A DNA stretch of 64,000 nt from assembly GCA_947095585.1 (NCBI GenBank), contig OX352765.1, positions 60,319,623 through 60,383,622 of the forward strand, given 5' to 3'. The DNA comes from Nephrocerus scutellatus (Eukaryota > Arthropoda > Insecta > Diptera > Pipunculidae). Below the pieces are notes generated by a model that did no database searches, was not told where the DNA came from, and was given only the letters and a program-made list of their open reading frames with translations. Below are positions 33,056-43,848 of this stretch, piece after piece (within the stretch, counting starts at the first letter, position 1; each line of letters begins with the position of its first letter). A program made the translations under genes and the position numbers.

Positions 33056-35195
33056 ACACCAGAAGTATTTTTCACAGGGTCCTACCTCTCGCGAATGGAT
33101 GACAAACGTTCCGAGAGTAAACTTGCCAAGGAAAGCTTCTCAATTCGCCGTTCGGATCCGGCCTTAAATTGTAGGTCCCTTCCATTTGTGTCCAAAAATA
33201 TACATGCACAACACAAATGGTCGCGTGAAGCTAGACCTTGGACCGCAATTGTCTGTCGCGCCAAATATTATTATTATTATAACATTGGTCATGGTCAACC
33301 TACATAGTTGTGTCAGTTTATTTGGGATGCCGAATTCCTTCATCGTTTTATAAAGTTCTACTCTGGCTATGCTAACATAGGCGTCTTTAAATTCTTAAAA
33401 AGATAGAAGATAGAGTTTTAAAACTTTAGAATTTTTTCCATCACCTGCCTATGGGTGTAAATCTATTCAGTTGTTGATTTGGCTGGGATGGACTGGTATG
33501 GACCAATGATGACTGTATCGTAAGGGGCTGTCCTGTCTTGAAGGATAGAGGTGAAAATCTTATACGCGGTACTCAACAACGTTATACCACAATAATTGCT
33601 GCATTTGGAGATATCTTATTTCATGAATGGCTTGGAGTAATGTGGGGCCTCCTATTTTAATCAGTTCCGCTGGGATCTTATTATTTTTGAGTCGATTTAT
33701 CACTCTGCTAACTTCGTCTTTGCTTGGTGGTGGCAGCATAGTATGGTCTTCGGTCATTGCTGGAGCCTTCAATTCCGCAGTAAGCTGTCCATTTAGCAAC
33801 TCATGAAAGTGCTTTCGGAGCGGTGTGTCGGAACTGCGGTATTGTTTATCGGTTTTGTGTTGAGTTCGGACGGAACGGCAGTACTGGTGGTCGTGTTGGC
33901 GGTATGGTTGGCCTGGCAGTGGGTAGTACGCTCTGCAAGTATTCGAAATCTTCGACTAGAGCAGTAAGTTCCGACAGGGTGGTAAACTCTCGCCGTTTGA
34001 TATAGTGGCGGTACTCGGACGGAGGCTATCGTAAATCCGGTCGAGTTTTCCCTCTGCCCTAAATGATGCTTGCCATCTCATCATGGCTTGAATGGCGGTG
34101 TTAGAATCTTTCCCTTTCTCTCTAGCCATTTGAGTACGGTTTCATAAGCGGTCGAGAAGTTAAGCGGTATAGCGTCGTGGCATGAAAAATTGGCGTAACT
34201 GAAGGCTGAACTCTTTCCAGGTGGCTAGGAACTTTTTGTTGTTCCTGTACCAGACCAGTGCGGTAGCTTCTATTAGCTTTGGTAAAGCGCGAACAATACG
34301 GTCGAGCGGTATCTGATAACATTCAGCCAATTCTTCTAACTGTTCGACTGTCCTCTTCCAACCACTCCTTTATTTGTTGGTTCACTATTTTCCTCTCTAT
34401 CGCCGCCAACCACCGTGCTTTCCTATAGACTGGTATCTCGTCCATCATAACGATATTCATTTCAGTACACGACTTGGCTGGTCTTCTCGGCACGTATGGT
34501 TTTACGATGTCTTCGATGCGTGCTCTATACTTATCGCTGCCTACTCGCCATTCGTTGCCTTTTCCCTTGCACTCCGTTACTTCTATGTCGAATATGTTGT
34601 TCTTCTCCAATTCGTACGCTTTCATTTCTTCATATATGCTGACATCTTTACTCGTTAGGATTTTCACCTTTCCACGCTCTATCAAGATGTCCACGTTACT
34701 CAAAAGTCCTTTCACCTGGAAACGGATCCAATGTTTGTCTGCTCCAATCTGTACTTCTGTCAGGCATGAACCCAACGTCTTCTGCGGCTGACTTCCTATC
34801 CCTTTCAGGATCATTCTTGATTGTTGGCAACACTGGCAAGCACTAGAACGACCCTGGCGCTGAGAACAGAAACCGGCAGAGAATTGACAGCTGATGACAC
34901 AAACAACCGACACGTTCCATCAACCAATGAGAATTTGTCTTTTAAAATTCTTATCGTAACAACCAATGAAAAAACGCGTTGTAAAAATTACATTGGGAAC
35001 AGTTGTCAGTCTGCAATTCTCTGTCGATTTCAACCACCAGTTGAATTTGACAAGACGGAAAAGAAGAAAATGAAATTTTAAGTTGTTTTTGCTGTTTTTT
35101 CCTTGTTGAAATTGTTTTAATTTGTTAGATAAATTGTTGAATTGTTAATTGATTGATTGTTTTAATTACCTAATTATCGACTATTGTTTTAATTT
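33056..35195. repeat. Composite tandem array, unit 3 (shortened, runs into the full BEL element)
   Basis: SINE body, LINE fragment (-) and gag (-) as in unit 2. At about 34345 'aactgttcga' is joined to 'ctgtcctcttccaacc', removing about 1.5 kb of gypsy pol. The gypsy protease/RT start (34346-34820) then leads into the complete 5' LTR at 34822. This unit is the one still connected to the parental BEL insertion. Confidence 0.88.
34346..34821 (-). pseudogene. Ty3/gypsy pol fragment (protease-RT junction), unit 3
   Basis: Reads from 'SRMILKGIGSQPQ' through 'DIVKPYVPRRPAK' to 'QQIKEWLEE', then is cut by the 1.5-kb deletion. Its right end is the BEL target site. The upstream half of the same gypsy element resumes at 39507. 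Confidence 0.85.
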
Positions 35196-35265
35196 GTTAA
35201 TTTGACTAACTACTTAAAATTCGGAAATAACTCTCGCGCACTAAGCCATATTGGATTCGCCAATA
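34822..35265 (+). repeat. BEL/Pao element 2, 5' LTR
   Basis: 444 bp, begins TGTTGGCAACACTGG and ends 'ggattcgccaata'. Compared with the 3' LTR it has small indels (it keeps 'tctctgtcgatttc' and lacks a 36-bp piece near 'gcctaattgtctaactg'). The element is therefore clearly older than BEL element 1. Confidence 0.85.
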
Positions 35266-35912
35266 TTTCTTAAAATTTCGTTCTTAAAATTTCACTTTTG
35301 AAATTCCCAAGACTGTGTTTAATCTTTGGAAAATTCCGGTCGCCATACTTCATTGCTGTCGGATTTGTTCGTTCGTGCTTGGAGTTGATTGTGCTCCAAT
35401 TTCAACCAATTTGTTGAAAAATATTTGTTCGTATTGATTCGGTCGTGCAAGGGAGTTGATTGTGCTCCGATTTCAACCATCTTGTTGAAAAATATTGCTC
35501 AGATTTATTCGTTCGTGCTTGGTGTTGATTGTGCTCCAATTTAACCAATTCGTTGAAAACTGTCGTTCGGATTTATTCGGTCGTTATCGGAGTTGATTGT
35601 GCTCCAAAGTCAACCATCTTGTTAAAGATCCAATTGTCATCGTCTGTTGTTCGGTCTGATTCGGTCTTTGCTATCCATACTGTGCTCAGAAGTGGCGGTC
35701 GTTCGGACTCCAACCAACTTATTGAAAAATAACTTGCGATTGTAATAGTTCGCTCGTCTTTCGATCAGTCACATCAGTAGTGACCAGTATCCACTGCGTC
35801 TCGCAAAGGAAATATCGACTTTAACTACCACGCCAGAGATAGTTATATCACCAGGTAAGCCTTGTGCCAAAGTAAAAATAATCACAATTTACAATAAATA
35901 GAAACGACGATT
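35266..35912 (+). other. BEL/Pao element 2 leader with repeats
   Basis: Untranslated leader holding four imperfect copies of a 60-65 bp unit ('ttgttcgtgcttggagttgattgtgctccaatttcaaccaattt') at about 35365, 35432, 35505 and 35575. No convincing tRNA-primer site was recognised immediately after the LTR. Confidence 0.55.
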
Positions 35913-36284
35913 ATGAAGCCACAGACCCAAAAAGACCAAGGAAAAGTTAAAAGACCTACTAAGACAAGCTGCGCAGGCTGCGATGACGAAGACACAGAGG
36001 AAATGGTTGAATGTGACATCTGCGATAACTGGTACCATTTTCAATGTGCAAAGGTCACCGAGGATGTCGCAAATATAGATTGGCGTTGCGAACAGTGCAC
36101 TACGAACGCAACAATAACAGACCGCTTGGAGATAACAGTTATAACAGCTTCAAAAAACAACACCTTAAATGAATCGGAACAGTCCAATACAACGCTAGCG
36201 AAAAATACCGAACTGAGACTGCGAAGACTACTGGAAAAGGAACGAGCAATTCGAGAAGATAAAAATTATTTGGACAAAAAATAA
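35913..36284 (+). CDS. PHD-finger protein segment of BEL/Pao gag
   Basis: ORF of 123 codons. It has the full C4HC3 pattern of a PHD finger: C-x2-C ('CAGC'), C-x2-C ('CDIC'), H in 'NWYHFQC' and C-x2-C ('WRCEQC'). The aromatic residues W and Y are in their usual positions. PHD fingers in gag occur in some BEL/Pao lineages. The frame ends with a stop, after which it continues readably ('SLLEELELQS'), so the stop probably truncates a longer gag ORF. Confidence 0.8.
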   Translation: MKPQTQKDQGKVKRPTKTSCAGCDDEDTEEMVECDICDNWYHFQCAKVTEDVANIDWRCEQCTTNATITDRLEITVITASKNNTLNESEQSNTTLAKNTELRLRRLLEKERAIREDKNYLDKK

Positions 36285-37260
36285 AGCTTACTCGAGGAGC
36301 TGGAACTACAGTCTAACTTTGGTGACGACGCACAAAGCAAACACGGCGACAATACTGGAAACAACAGATACACGAAAGAAGACAACATTCAGGAGGATCC
36401 GACTAAAAGGTGGGTGCAGGAGTACCAGGCCCTTCCAGACACAGTCTTTAAACCCAATGTTGGAAACAAACCAAATCGCAGCGAGACAAGTTGTATCAAA
36501 GGAACTTCCTATATTTTCCGGACGGCCTGAAGAGTGGGCTCTCTTTATTAGCGCATACGAGCAAAGTACTCAGATATGTGTATTCCGCGACTACGAAAAC
36601 CTAATTCGGCTGCAAAAGAGTTTAAAGGGAAAGGCATTGGAATCGGTAAGGAGTCGTTTGTTACTTCCATCCAACGTGCCACGTGTAATATCCACGCTAC
36701 AAAGATTGTTTGGGCGATCCGAGCTAATAATTAATACCTTGATGAAAAAGGTAAGGAGCTATCCACCAATAAAGATAGATCGGCTGGATGCCCTGCTGGG
36801 ATACTCGTTAGTGGTTGAAAACTTATGCACTACCATTGAGGCATACCAGAATATAGCTTCCTTAAACGATCCAATGCTGCTCCAAGAACTAGTAGATAAA
36901 CTTCCAACACAAACTTAGCTGAGTTGGGCACAATACAAAAGAGGAATCGACACCGTCACCATAGCCACCCTTAGTACCTGGCTCGAAGAACTAGCTAAAA
37001 GTTTGTAAATGTACACAATACACTAAACGACAGGCGCAAATCAAAGCCAGTAAATGAAAATTCACGTACAAACCGCATCCGAAAATGTGTCATTTGCACT
37101 GGGACCTGCTCCTCAGTAGAAAAGTGCGAGAAGTTCGTCGACGCCTCCCAAGACCACAAGTGGACTCTAATTCGTGAGAATAAACTCTGTCGCAAATGTC
37201 TGAAATTACATCCACGAGAGCGATGTAGTTCCGAGCATATGTGGTAAAAATTGGTTTACG
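36285..37260 (+). pseudogene. BEL/Pao element 2 gag core and zinc knuckles
   Basis: After a frameshift the ORF 36319-36918 reads 'ELPIFSGRPEEWALFISAYEQST', 'NLIRLQKSLKGKALESV' and 'LLPSNVPRVISTLQRLFGRSELII', the BEL/Pao gag core. Past a stop at 36918 come 'CVICTGTC' and 'KLCRKCLKLH', the BEL zinc knuckle array, in another frame. Confidence 0.8.
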
Positions 37261-37323
37261 TTTAAGCATCATAGATTACTCCATAACGAACCACGGACAG
37301 CGCAACAAGACGATAACGAAGTC

Positions 37324-38705
37324 GTGCCAAGATTCATGGGAAATATGCTCCAGATGACGGATTCAGCGGTCCTGTTTCGCATCATACCGGTAACTCTGTA
37401 TGGGAAAAACCAGAGCCTTAATACGTTGGCTATGCTAGACGATGGGTCATCGATTGCTCTAATGGAAGAAAGCGTCGCGAAACAACTGGATCTGACGGGA
37501 CCCACTGAACAACTTATATTAAAATGGACTGCGAACACTCTCTCTGCTCTGGAGATATGATGAAATAAATATGCTTGACAGCCGTTTAATGGCAGAACGA
37601 CGTCTTAGCTGTCTACGGAAGAAAATGTCACGTGACGCTACGCTTGCTCATGCACTGAAGAGTCTAATCAAGGACTACACCTCGAAGAAGTACATTCGTA
37701 AGCTGACGACCACTGAAATTTAAAGAGTAAATTCTCGAACATGGTATTTACCCGTATTTCTGGTTACCAATCAGAATAAGCCCGGGAAAATACGACTAGT
37801 CTGGGACGCCGCTGCAAAAGTTAAAGGCATTTCACTCAATTCAATGCTAATCTTAGGACCGGACCAGCTATCATCACTAATCGGAATATTGTATCGATTT
37901 AGGGAGCGTAACGTTGCAGTATGGGCTGACATAAAAGAAATGTTCCATCAGGTAGCCATTCGGAAACAGGATCAGGATTCCCAGCGTTTCCTATGGTATA
38001 ACGACGACACTGGTAAAGTGGACACATATGTCATGACAGTTATGACCTTTGGTGCCACATGTTTTCCTAGTTGTGCTCAATTCGTAAAAAACTCAAATGC
38101 ACGAGAGTTCGCGAAGAAGCTCCCAAGAGCTGTAACAGCCATAACAAGAAATCACTACGTTGATGACTACCTGGACAGCGTGGACAGACCAGATGAAGCG
38201 ATAATTCTTGCGCGACAAATCATGACAATCCATCAACATGGAGGCTTTGAGATCCGTAACTGGGTTTCCAACCGAAACCGGCGAAAAAAAGGTACTTGGT
38301 ATGTGGTGGTGTACAGAAACAGACACATTCACCTATTTGGTAAGGTGGAGCAAGGCAAACAACGAGATTCTAAGTGTAAATAGAAGACCAACTAAGCGAG
38401 AAGTACTTAGAAAACTCATGTCAATTTTCGATCCATTAGGAATGATATCAAACCTTCTTGTCTACCTTAAAATCCTGCTGCAAGAAGTCTGGCGTTCAAA
38501 GGTGGACTGGGATGACGCTATTATTGAAGAACATTTTCAGTGGACTTAATATATTCCGGCCATTAAACAAGTACGAATCCAACGCTGTTACGATCCATTT
38601 TCATGCACAGGAGCCGAAAGAGACGTTCAACTACATGTCTTCGTCGACGCCAGCGAAAATGCTGAAGCCCTCACACCGAATCACTTCCTCCTCGGGTCAT
38701 TAAAC
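37324..38705 (+). pseudogene. BEL/Pao element 2 pol: protease, RT and start of RNase H
   Basis: 'LAMLDDGSSIALME' (aspartic protease, D-D-G-S in place of D-T/S-G-S), then 'KIRLVWDAAAKVKGISLNSML' and 'DIKEMFHQVAIRKQDQDSQRFLWY' (RT), 'HYVDDYLDS' (catalytic YVDD intact, about 38157-38183) and 'HQHGGFEIRNWVSN'. The RNase H region ('SIFDPLGMISNLLVYLKILLQ') appears in the next frame and then degrades. At least three frameshifts. Confidence 0.82.
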
Positions 38706-39047
38706 GGGGGCAAGCCGTTAGGATTATTCGAAGACGATAAGACGGTCCTTAGGCGAAATTGGTTGACTTCCGAACAGTTGGCAAATGGTTTCTGGAAGCG
38801 TTGGGTTAAGGTTCGAACCGACTAAGTCCTTGGAAAAGGGCAAAATCGTTATAATAATTGACGAAAACAATCCAAGAAATTACCAGCCAAAAGGGAAAAT
38901 TATAGACACTATATTTAGTAAAGACAAACAAGTCCGACAGGCAGTTGTACAAACTTCAAAAGGAATATACACCCGCCCAGCAGTTAAGCTTGGAGTGCTT
39001 GATGTCGCCACGAGATTGGGTCAAGTGATCGAAATACTAGGGGGGAG
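38706..39047 (+). pseudogene. BEL/Pao element 2 integrase C-terminus and polypurine tract
   Basis: Reads 'FWKRWV' and then a degraded integrase tail. The catalytic core between RNase H and this point has been deleted, since 'PSHRITSSSGH' jumps directly to the C-terminal segment. Polypurine tract 'aggggggag' ends at 39047. Confidence 0.7.
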
Positions 39048-39506
39048 TGTGGGCAACACTGGCAAGCACTAGAACGACCCTGGCGCTGAGAACAGAAACC
39101 GACAGAGAATTGACAGCTGATGACACAAACAACCGACACGTTCCATCAACCAATGAGAATTCGTCTTTTAAAATTCTTTTCGTAACAACCAATGAAAAAA
39201 CGCGTTGTAAAAATTACATTGGGAACAGTTGTCAGTCTGCAATTGAAAACCAGTTGAATTCGACAAGACGGAAAAGGAGAAAACGAAATTTTAAGTTGTT
39301 TTTGTTGTTTTTTCCTTGTTGAAATTGTTTTAATTTGTTGGATAAATTGTTGAATTGTTAATTGATTGATTGTTTAATTTGCCTAATTGTCTAACTGATT
39401 AAATTTGTCTAAAAATATCGACTATTGTTTTAATTTGTTAAATCGACTAACTACTTAAAATTCGAAAATAACTCTCGCGCACTAAGCCATATTGGATTCG
39501 CCAATA
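39048..39506 (+). repeat. BEL/Pao element 2, 3' LTR
   Basis: 459 bp, starts TGTGGGCAACACTGG (one substitution from the 5' LTR start) and ends 'ggattcgccaata'. It is followed by the target duplication CTTGAT. Confidence 0.85.
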
Positions 39507-40603
39507 CTTGATAGTTCAAGTTTTGCTTCTTTAATTTCCCTTTTAAATGATTGATGCATTAGTGAGACGTCACTTCCATTGTCGACGAGTGCGTGGTGTA
39601 GTTTTCCGTCGATGTTGATCTTGACAAGGCTGTCATCGGACTCGATGGGACGCACCTGGCTTATGTTCCTTGTCGTTGAGGGTGTTTTTGCTTTCAACGG
39701 GCAATTCGGTGATATGTGTCCGAACTGGTTGCACTTGAAGCAATGCATACCATTTGCTTTATCTGGGCAAGCTTGAGCCAGATGTGACAACGACCCGCAA
39801 TTGTGACACCGCTTCGTTGTAGATGTCCCCCTTGGTGATGTGCCTGATCTGTTATTCATATTGTTTCTGCCGGTGTCCATTTTCTGCTTCGGTACTGCAT
39901 CTTACTTGTGTTTCAATTCCTCTACCGTTTCGGCTTCATTTAAAATTTGTTTGTTTCCTATCGTGTCCGGAATACCGTTGATTACATGCTCAATCAGGGA
40001 GGAATCATCCATCTCTCCTTGATTACGGATCTGCACCATTACATACAGGTACTCCTGAAAACTTTCGGACGACCTCTTCTTTCTACCCTCCAGCTGTCGG
40101 TGTATTTCGATACTTGATGTTTTCCCCCCGAAATCTTTCGCCTTCAGCTTGGTCCAGTCAGTCACTCCTTCGGTGGACTCAACTGCCGAACTCGCAGCTC
40201 CCTTCAGCAACCGACGCGCATATAAATATTTCTGGATGTCGTTCCATTCGCACGACGCCGCGACGGCTCCAAACTCCTTGATCCACTTGGCGTATCCTCT
40301 TCCTTCTTCTGCAGAGAATAGTTTCAGCGATTCCTCTACGTCAAGGAATACAAAATTGTTTCGGTTGGTCATCGTACTCACTTCTGATTCGAATCCTACT
40401 TCTTGCGCATTCTCCTCGTCTATAGTCTCTAGATCGGCTTCTCTTGTAGCCGCCAATACGTCTTCAACCTTGATGACTCCTACTCTGAATTTATCGTTAA
40501 TTCGATTCACTAAATCGGCCTTTAAATTATACCGGTACGACAACTTTTTCCCCCTTAGGAATGTTTGCAGCTGCTTAGCGGTGAGTTCCTGTAACTCATC
40601 CAT
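39507..40603 (-). pseudogene. Ty3/gypsy gag and protease (element hosting the BEL insertion)
   Basis: Starting at 40603 ('MDELQELTAKQLQTFLRGK') the gag frame runs 233 codons to a single TAA at 39902-39904, then stays in the same frame. It continues through two CCHC knuckles, 'CHNCGSLSHLAQAC' and 'CFKCNQFGHISPNC', to the protease 'HALVDNGSDVSLM'. The frame is cut at 39512 by the BEL element. The rest of pol resumes beyond it at 34821. Apart from the one stop, gag is well kept. Confidence 0.85.
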
Positions 40604-40619
40604 TCACTCTGCCTTACAA

Positions 40620-41160
40620 CTTTTCTTAATTGACTCCTTTATAGTCGCTTCACAACTTTTTATATTTTCTCTCTTCACAACTCGCCACTTGTCTTTCTTA
40701 ATTATTTTTTTACAACTTGTCTCTCTGAAGTTTCTCGTTTTTCACAACTTATCATTTCCTTCTTTACCTTATAACTTGTCTCTCTTATTTTTCTTTTCTT
40801 ATCATTTCCTTCTTTGCCCTATTAGAATTTAATTTAATTATTTAAGAATATTTCTCTTCTTCACACCTTATCCTTCTTGTATTTCTTTTTTTTCACAACT
40901 TATCATTTCCTTCTTTGCCTTAAAACTTGTCTCTCTTATTTTCTTTTCTTCACAACTTATCATTTCCTTCTTTGCAACTTATCATTATTTTTTTCATTTT
41001 ATTCAACTTGTCCTTCTTGTATTTCTTTTTTCCACAACTTATCATTTCCTTCTTTGCCTTAAAACTTGTTTCTCTTCTTTTTCTTTTCTTCACAACTTAT
41101 CATTTCCTTCTTTGCAACTTATCATCCTTATTTTCATTTTATTCAAATCGCACCATTAAA
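40620..41160 (-). repeat. Pyrimidine-rich tandem repeats in the gypsy leader
   Basis: On the + strand: repeats of 'cacaacttatcatttccttctttgccttaaaacttgtctctctt' and variants, with five to six imperfect copies of about 60 or 110 bp (about 40670, 40750, 40800, 40890, 40955, 41035, 41095). In element orientation this is a purine-rich 5' leader between the primer site and gag. ORFs here are by-products. Confidence 0.7.
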
Positions 41161-41215
41161 AAAAAACCGAACAACGACTCAGTAAAAGTAATTAAAAATT
41201 TAAAAAATTTTGGTA

Positions 41216-41234
41216 AATCCCAGTTGAGCCCCCA
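41216..41234 (-). other. Candidate primer-binding site of the gypsy element
   Basis: On the minus strand: TGGGGGCTCAACTGGGATT, immediately downstream of an LTR-like end '...GTTCCTACA' (41235 rightwards on the + strand). The position between LTR and leader and the TGG start fit a tRNA primer site. The LTR's outer boundary was not determined. Confidence 0.55.
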
Positions 41235-41380
41235 TGTAGGAACTTATTTATTTACATTTACTTAATCTATCATTATATGGTGAATATGACATAACTAAAC
41301 AAACTTATTCTATCCGTAATATCAACTTGTCGGCGCCGCGGTTGGAGAAAAACTCTGCCTTCTTTTCTCATCCCACTATA
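41235..41380 (-). repeat. Probable gypsy 5' LTR (outer end not determined)
   Basis: Sequence adjoining the primer site. In element orientation the LTR would end '...AAGTTCCTACA'. No second LTR copy is in the window because the element's 3' end is lost, so extent cannot be set from the sequence. Confidence 0.4.
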
Positions 41381-41381
41381 T

Positions 41382-41570
41382 TCATCGCCTTCCTTTCCAT
41401 CCATCGCCATAGTCGACATCGTTGTTTTCTAGAAGAAATTCCATATTCCTAGCGTATTTTAGTGCAAACGTTGCCAGCGCACCAACAACGCACACGATGA
41501 CTAATATTACGACGATTCTCACGGCATTTGGGTCTTCGTCCCGGAATCGACCTAGGACTCTCCTCGCCAA
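41382..41570 (-). CDS. Small ORF with one predicted membrane segment
   Basis: 62 codons. After a basic/acidic start ('ARRVLGRFRDEDPN') comes a hydrophobic stretch 'AVRIVVILVIVCVVGALATF' and a polar tail rich in Asp/Asn. I do not recognise it. It may be a fragment of a retroelement accessory or env-like ORF, or chance. It sits between the gypsy LTR and the Jockey element. Confidence 0.2.
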   Translation of the reverse strand: MARRVLGRFRDEDPNAVRIVVILVIVCVVGALATFALKYARNMEFLLENNDVDYGDGWKGRR

Positions 41571-41574
41571 AGAA

Positions 41575-43045
41575 TGTCAACAATCAACTACAATTCGTTC
41601 ACTCCAAATGTTTTTTCCATAGTGGAGCAAATAACGCCGGCATCCGACAGACAGCGTCAACTTGCTCATCAACACTACACCAACATCCACGGTCTCACCC
41701 CCACCTGCAATCTACCAACATACCACACAGGAACACCACATACCTTTCGCTGTGATGCATCTGAATTGCAACGGCATACGAGTGAAAGTAACAGAAATCA
41801 CCAACTATATGGAGAACTATGGGATCTAAATTGCTGCCATACAAGAAACAAAGCTCACTCCCTCCTGCTTGCTATCCAGAAGCACCAACTATAACATAAT
41901 ACGCAAGGACAGAAACAGTGGAGGCGGAGGAGGTCTTGCGTTCATCGTACACAACTCGGTCAACAACAAACTCATGCCAACACCTGCACCCACTACACCC
42001 GATCCACACCTCGAAACACAAACCATTGCAGTCAAGTCCAACGACACCCTTATCGAAATAACAAATGTGTATATTCCACCAACAACATGCTGCACATCCG
42101 GCTACCTTCCTTCCCTAGAACATCTACTAACAGACGGTACGCCTGATTGTCGGGGATTTCAACGCCCACCATGATTGCTGGCACTCGAATCTAGAGAATG
42201 ATCGTCGCGGCACGCATATTGCCGAGCAAATCGATTATTCAAACTTTGCTACCATCAATGAAAACTCACCCACCAGGATCTGTGCCACCTGTTCCAGCTC
42301 CCCAGACATCAGCATAGTAAGCCACACTTTATTAGCTTGTACATCATGGAGTACAGACATAGCGTTAAACTCCGACCATATCCCGATCATCATAACTATG
42401 GACAAAGCCGATAACTTTGTGTCAACGGAAAAACGCACGTTTGTCAATTATGCTAAGGCGGACTGGCCAAGTTTCACTAGGTTTGTCGACAGACAATTGG
42501 AACAGTTACCACCCCCCTCCAACGCAATTTCAGGTGAAAAGATCCTCCGCCGGATCATCATTAGAGCAGCTGCACGTTTCATTCCAGCCGGCAGAATACC
42601 TACAATTAGGCCTAACTTCGCAGCACAACCACAGCCCTTTCGGAGACCACAACACTCATCTCGCAAGGACTTAACCAACAGCGTATCTGTGACCGCACTG
42701 TCCTTGTTGCACTCGACCTATCTATGGCATTCGACACCGTTGACCTAGGCATCTTATTACAAGACATCCTAGAGTCACAGCTTTACAACACCACGAAACG
42801 TTGGCTTACCAACTACCTTAATGGTAGGAAATCCTACGTCGAATTTAGGAACAAAAAATCGCCATTCAGGAAAGTCAAGCAAGGTGTACCCCAAGGAGGG
42901 GTCCTCTCACCAACACTCTTCAACCACTACATGGCAAACTCCCTGCACCACCTACCGGAGTCAAATTGATATCGTACGCCGACGACTGCACTATTCTTTC
43001 CTCAGGCAAGGACATCCCTGCCATTTGCAGAAACATCAACGCCTA
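41575..43045 (+). pseudogene. Jockey-clade LINE: endonuclease and partial RT, internally deleted
   Basis: In several frames: 'MHLNCNGIR', 'AIQETKL', 'IVGDFNAHH', 'SPDISI' and 'SDHIPI' are the motifs of an AP-type endonuclease in order (41755-42400). The RT then reads 'VALDLSMAFDTVD', 'VKQGVPQGGVLSPTLF' and 'ISYADDCTIL' (42700-43000). The RT fingers are missing: the frame passes from 'GRIPTIRPNF' near 42610 to 'RTQPTAYL' near 42670. Multiple stops and shifts. Confidence 0.8.
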
Positions 43046-43049
43046 CCTC

Positions 43050-43780
43050 GTGTTACATAAAATTCACCCTAAATTATCAAATACACAGAATAACCAAATA
43101 ATGAAATGCAGCTCACATGCATCATTTATATTTTTAGAACAAACAAGCATAATATTCTTATCTAAAGAAGGGAGGAATTGTTACCTAGAAACCTCCCGTA
43201 TACAATATACCGAGGCATACACACAAGTGTATAGCCAGACAATAAATATGCATTTCCATGCAGACAATAAATATGCATTTCCATGCATCTATAACAAAAT
43301 ATTACAACACAACAATACCAAAACAAAGATCACCAAAATAATTACACAAGTCGCCTAAGAAATTACGCAAGTGCTCGGTAGATAACGACACAGACAGTTC
43401 ATAGGCGACAACGTAATTCATATAGAAGAGGTAGGGCATTTGCATTGTGCCCTATTCTAACGAATTCCAAGAACACATAATGTAAGATATTTCACAACAA
43501 ACAATAGTTATTATAATAATAATTTCATAACAACTTTATAACAATTACCAACAAAAAAAAATATATTTATAATATTATTATAATAAATAAAATTGATAAC
43601 ATTAGTTTGGTGGCTCTGCTACTTGGTGAAGCATTCACCAGAGCTGTTTGGCAGCTCTACTGAAAATAATTTATCAGTCGGCGACTCGGTTGAGTAAATC
43701 AAAAGCTTTATTGTTGTGCTTTCATCGGGTATATTTCGGATTCTGATAAGCTCTCGTTTATTTCCCGGTTCGGGAGCCAA
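43050..43780. other. Intronic sequence, degraded
   Basis: AT-rich sequence after the Jockey fragment. A 26-bp direct repeat ('agacaataaatatgcatttccatgca') occurs at about 43238 and 43262. No gene or clear element. Confidence 0.45.
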
Positions 43781-43848
43781 ATTTGTAACAGTGTTTGCTG
43801 GGTGACGCTCGTTGGATCCAGGGCTCGTTTCTCGACGGTGCGTTACAA
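43780..43848 (-). repeat. Possible LTR end with primer-binding-site-like sequence
   Basis: TGTAACAGTG...GCGTTACA (about 43786-43848) has inverted TGTAAC/GTTACA ends like an LTR but is only 63 bp long. On the minus strand it is followed by TTTGGCTCCCGAACCGGGAA, which resembles a retroelement primer site. No coding part was recognised. Confidence 0.25.

Larger units (their letters stand above)
34822..39506 (+). mobile_element. BEL/Pao LTR retrotransposon with PHD-finger gag, internally deleted
   Basis: Flanked by LTRs (34822-35265 and 39048-39506) and by a CTTGAT target duplication at 34816-34821 and 39507-39512. Internal order: PHD-finger ORF, gag, zinc knuckles, protease, RT, part of the RNase H region, then a jump to the integrase C-terminus. 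Purine tract GGGGGGAG precedes the 3' LTR. It is inserted in the protease/RT boundary region of a gypsy element that lies on the opposite strand. Numerous stops and frameshifts. Confidence 0.88.

Noticed and set aside
34822..39506. Functional BEL element with envelope gene
   Set aside because: Stops, frameshifts and loss of the integrase core; no env-like ORF downstream of pol.
40149..41265. Long plus-strand hydrophobic ORFs (227 and 112 codons)
   Set aside because: Antisense of gypsy gag and its purine-rich leader; the Phe/Leu/Ser-rich translation comes from pyrimidine repeats.
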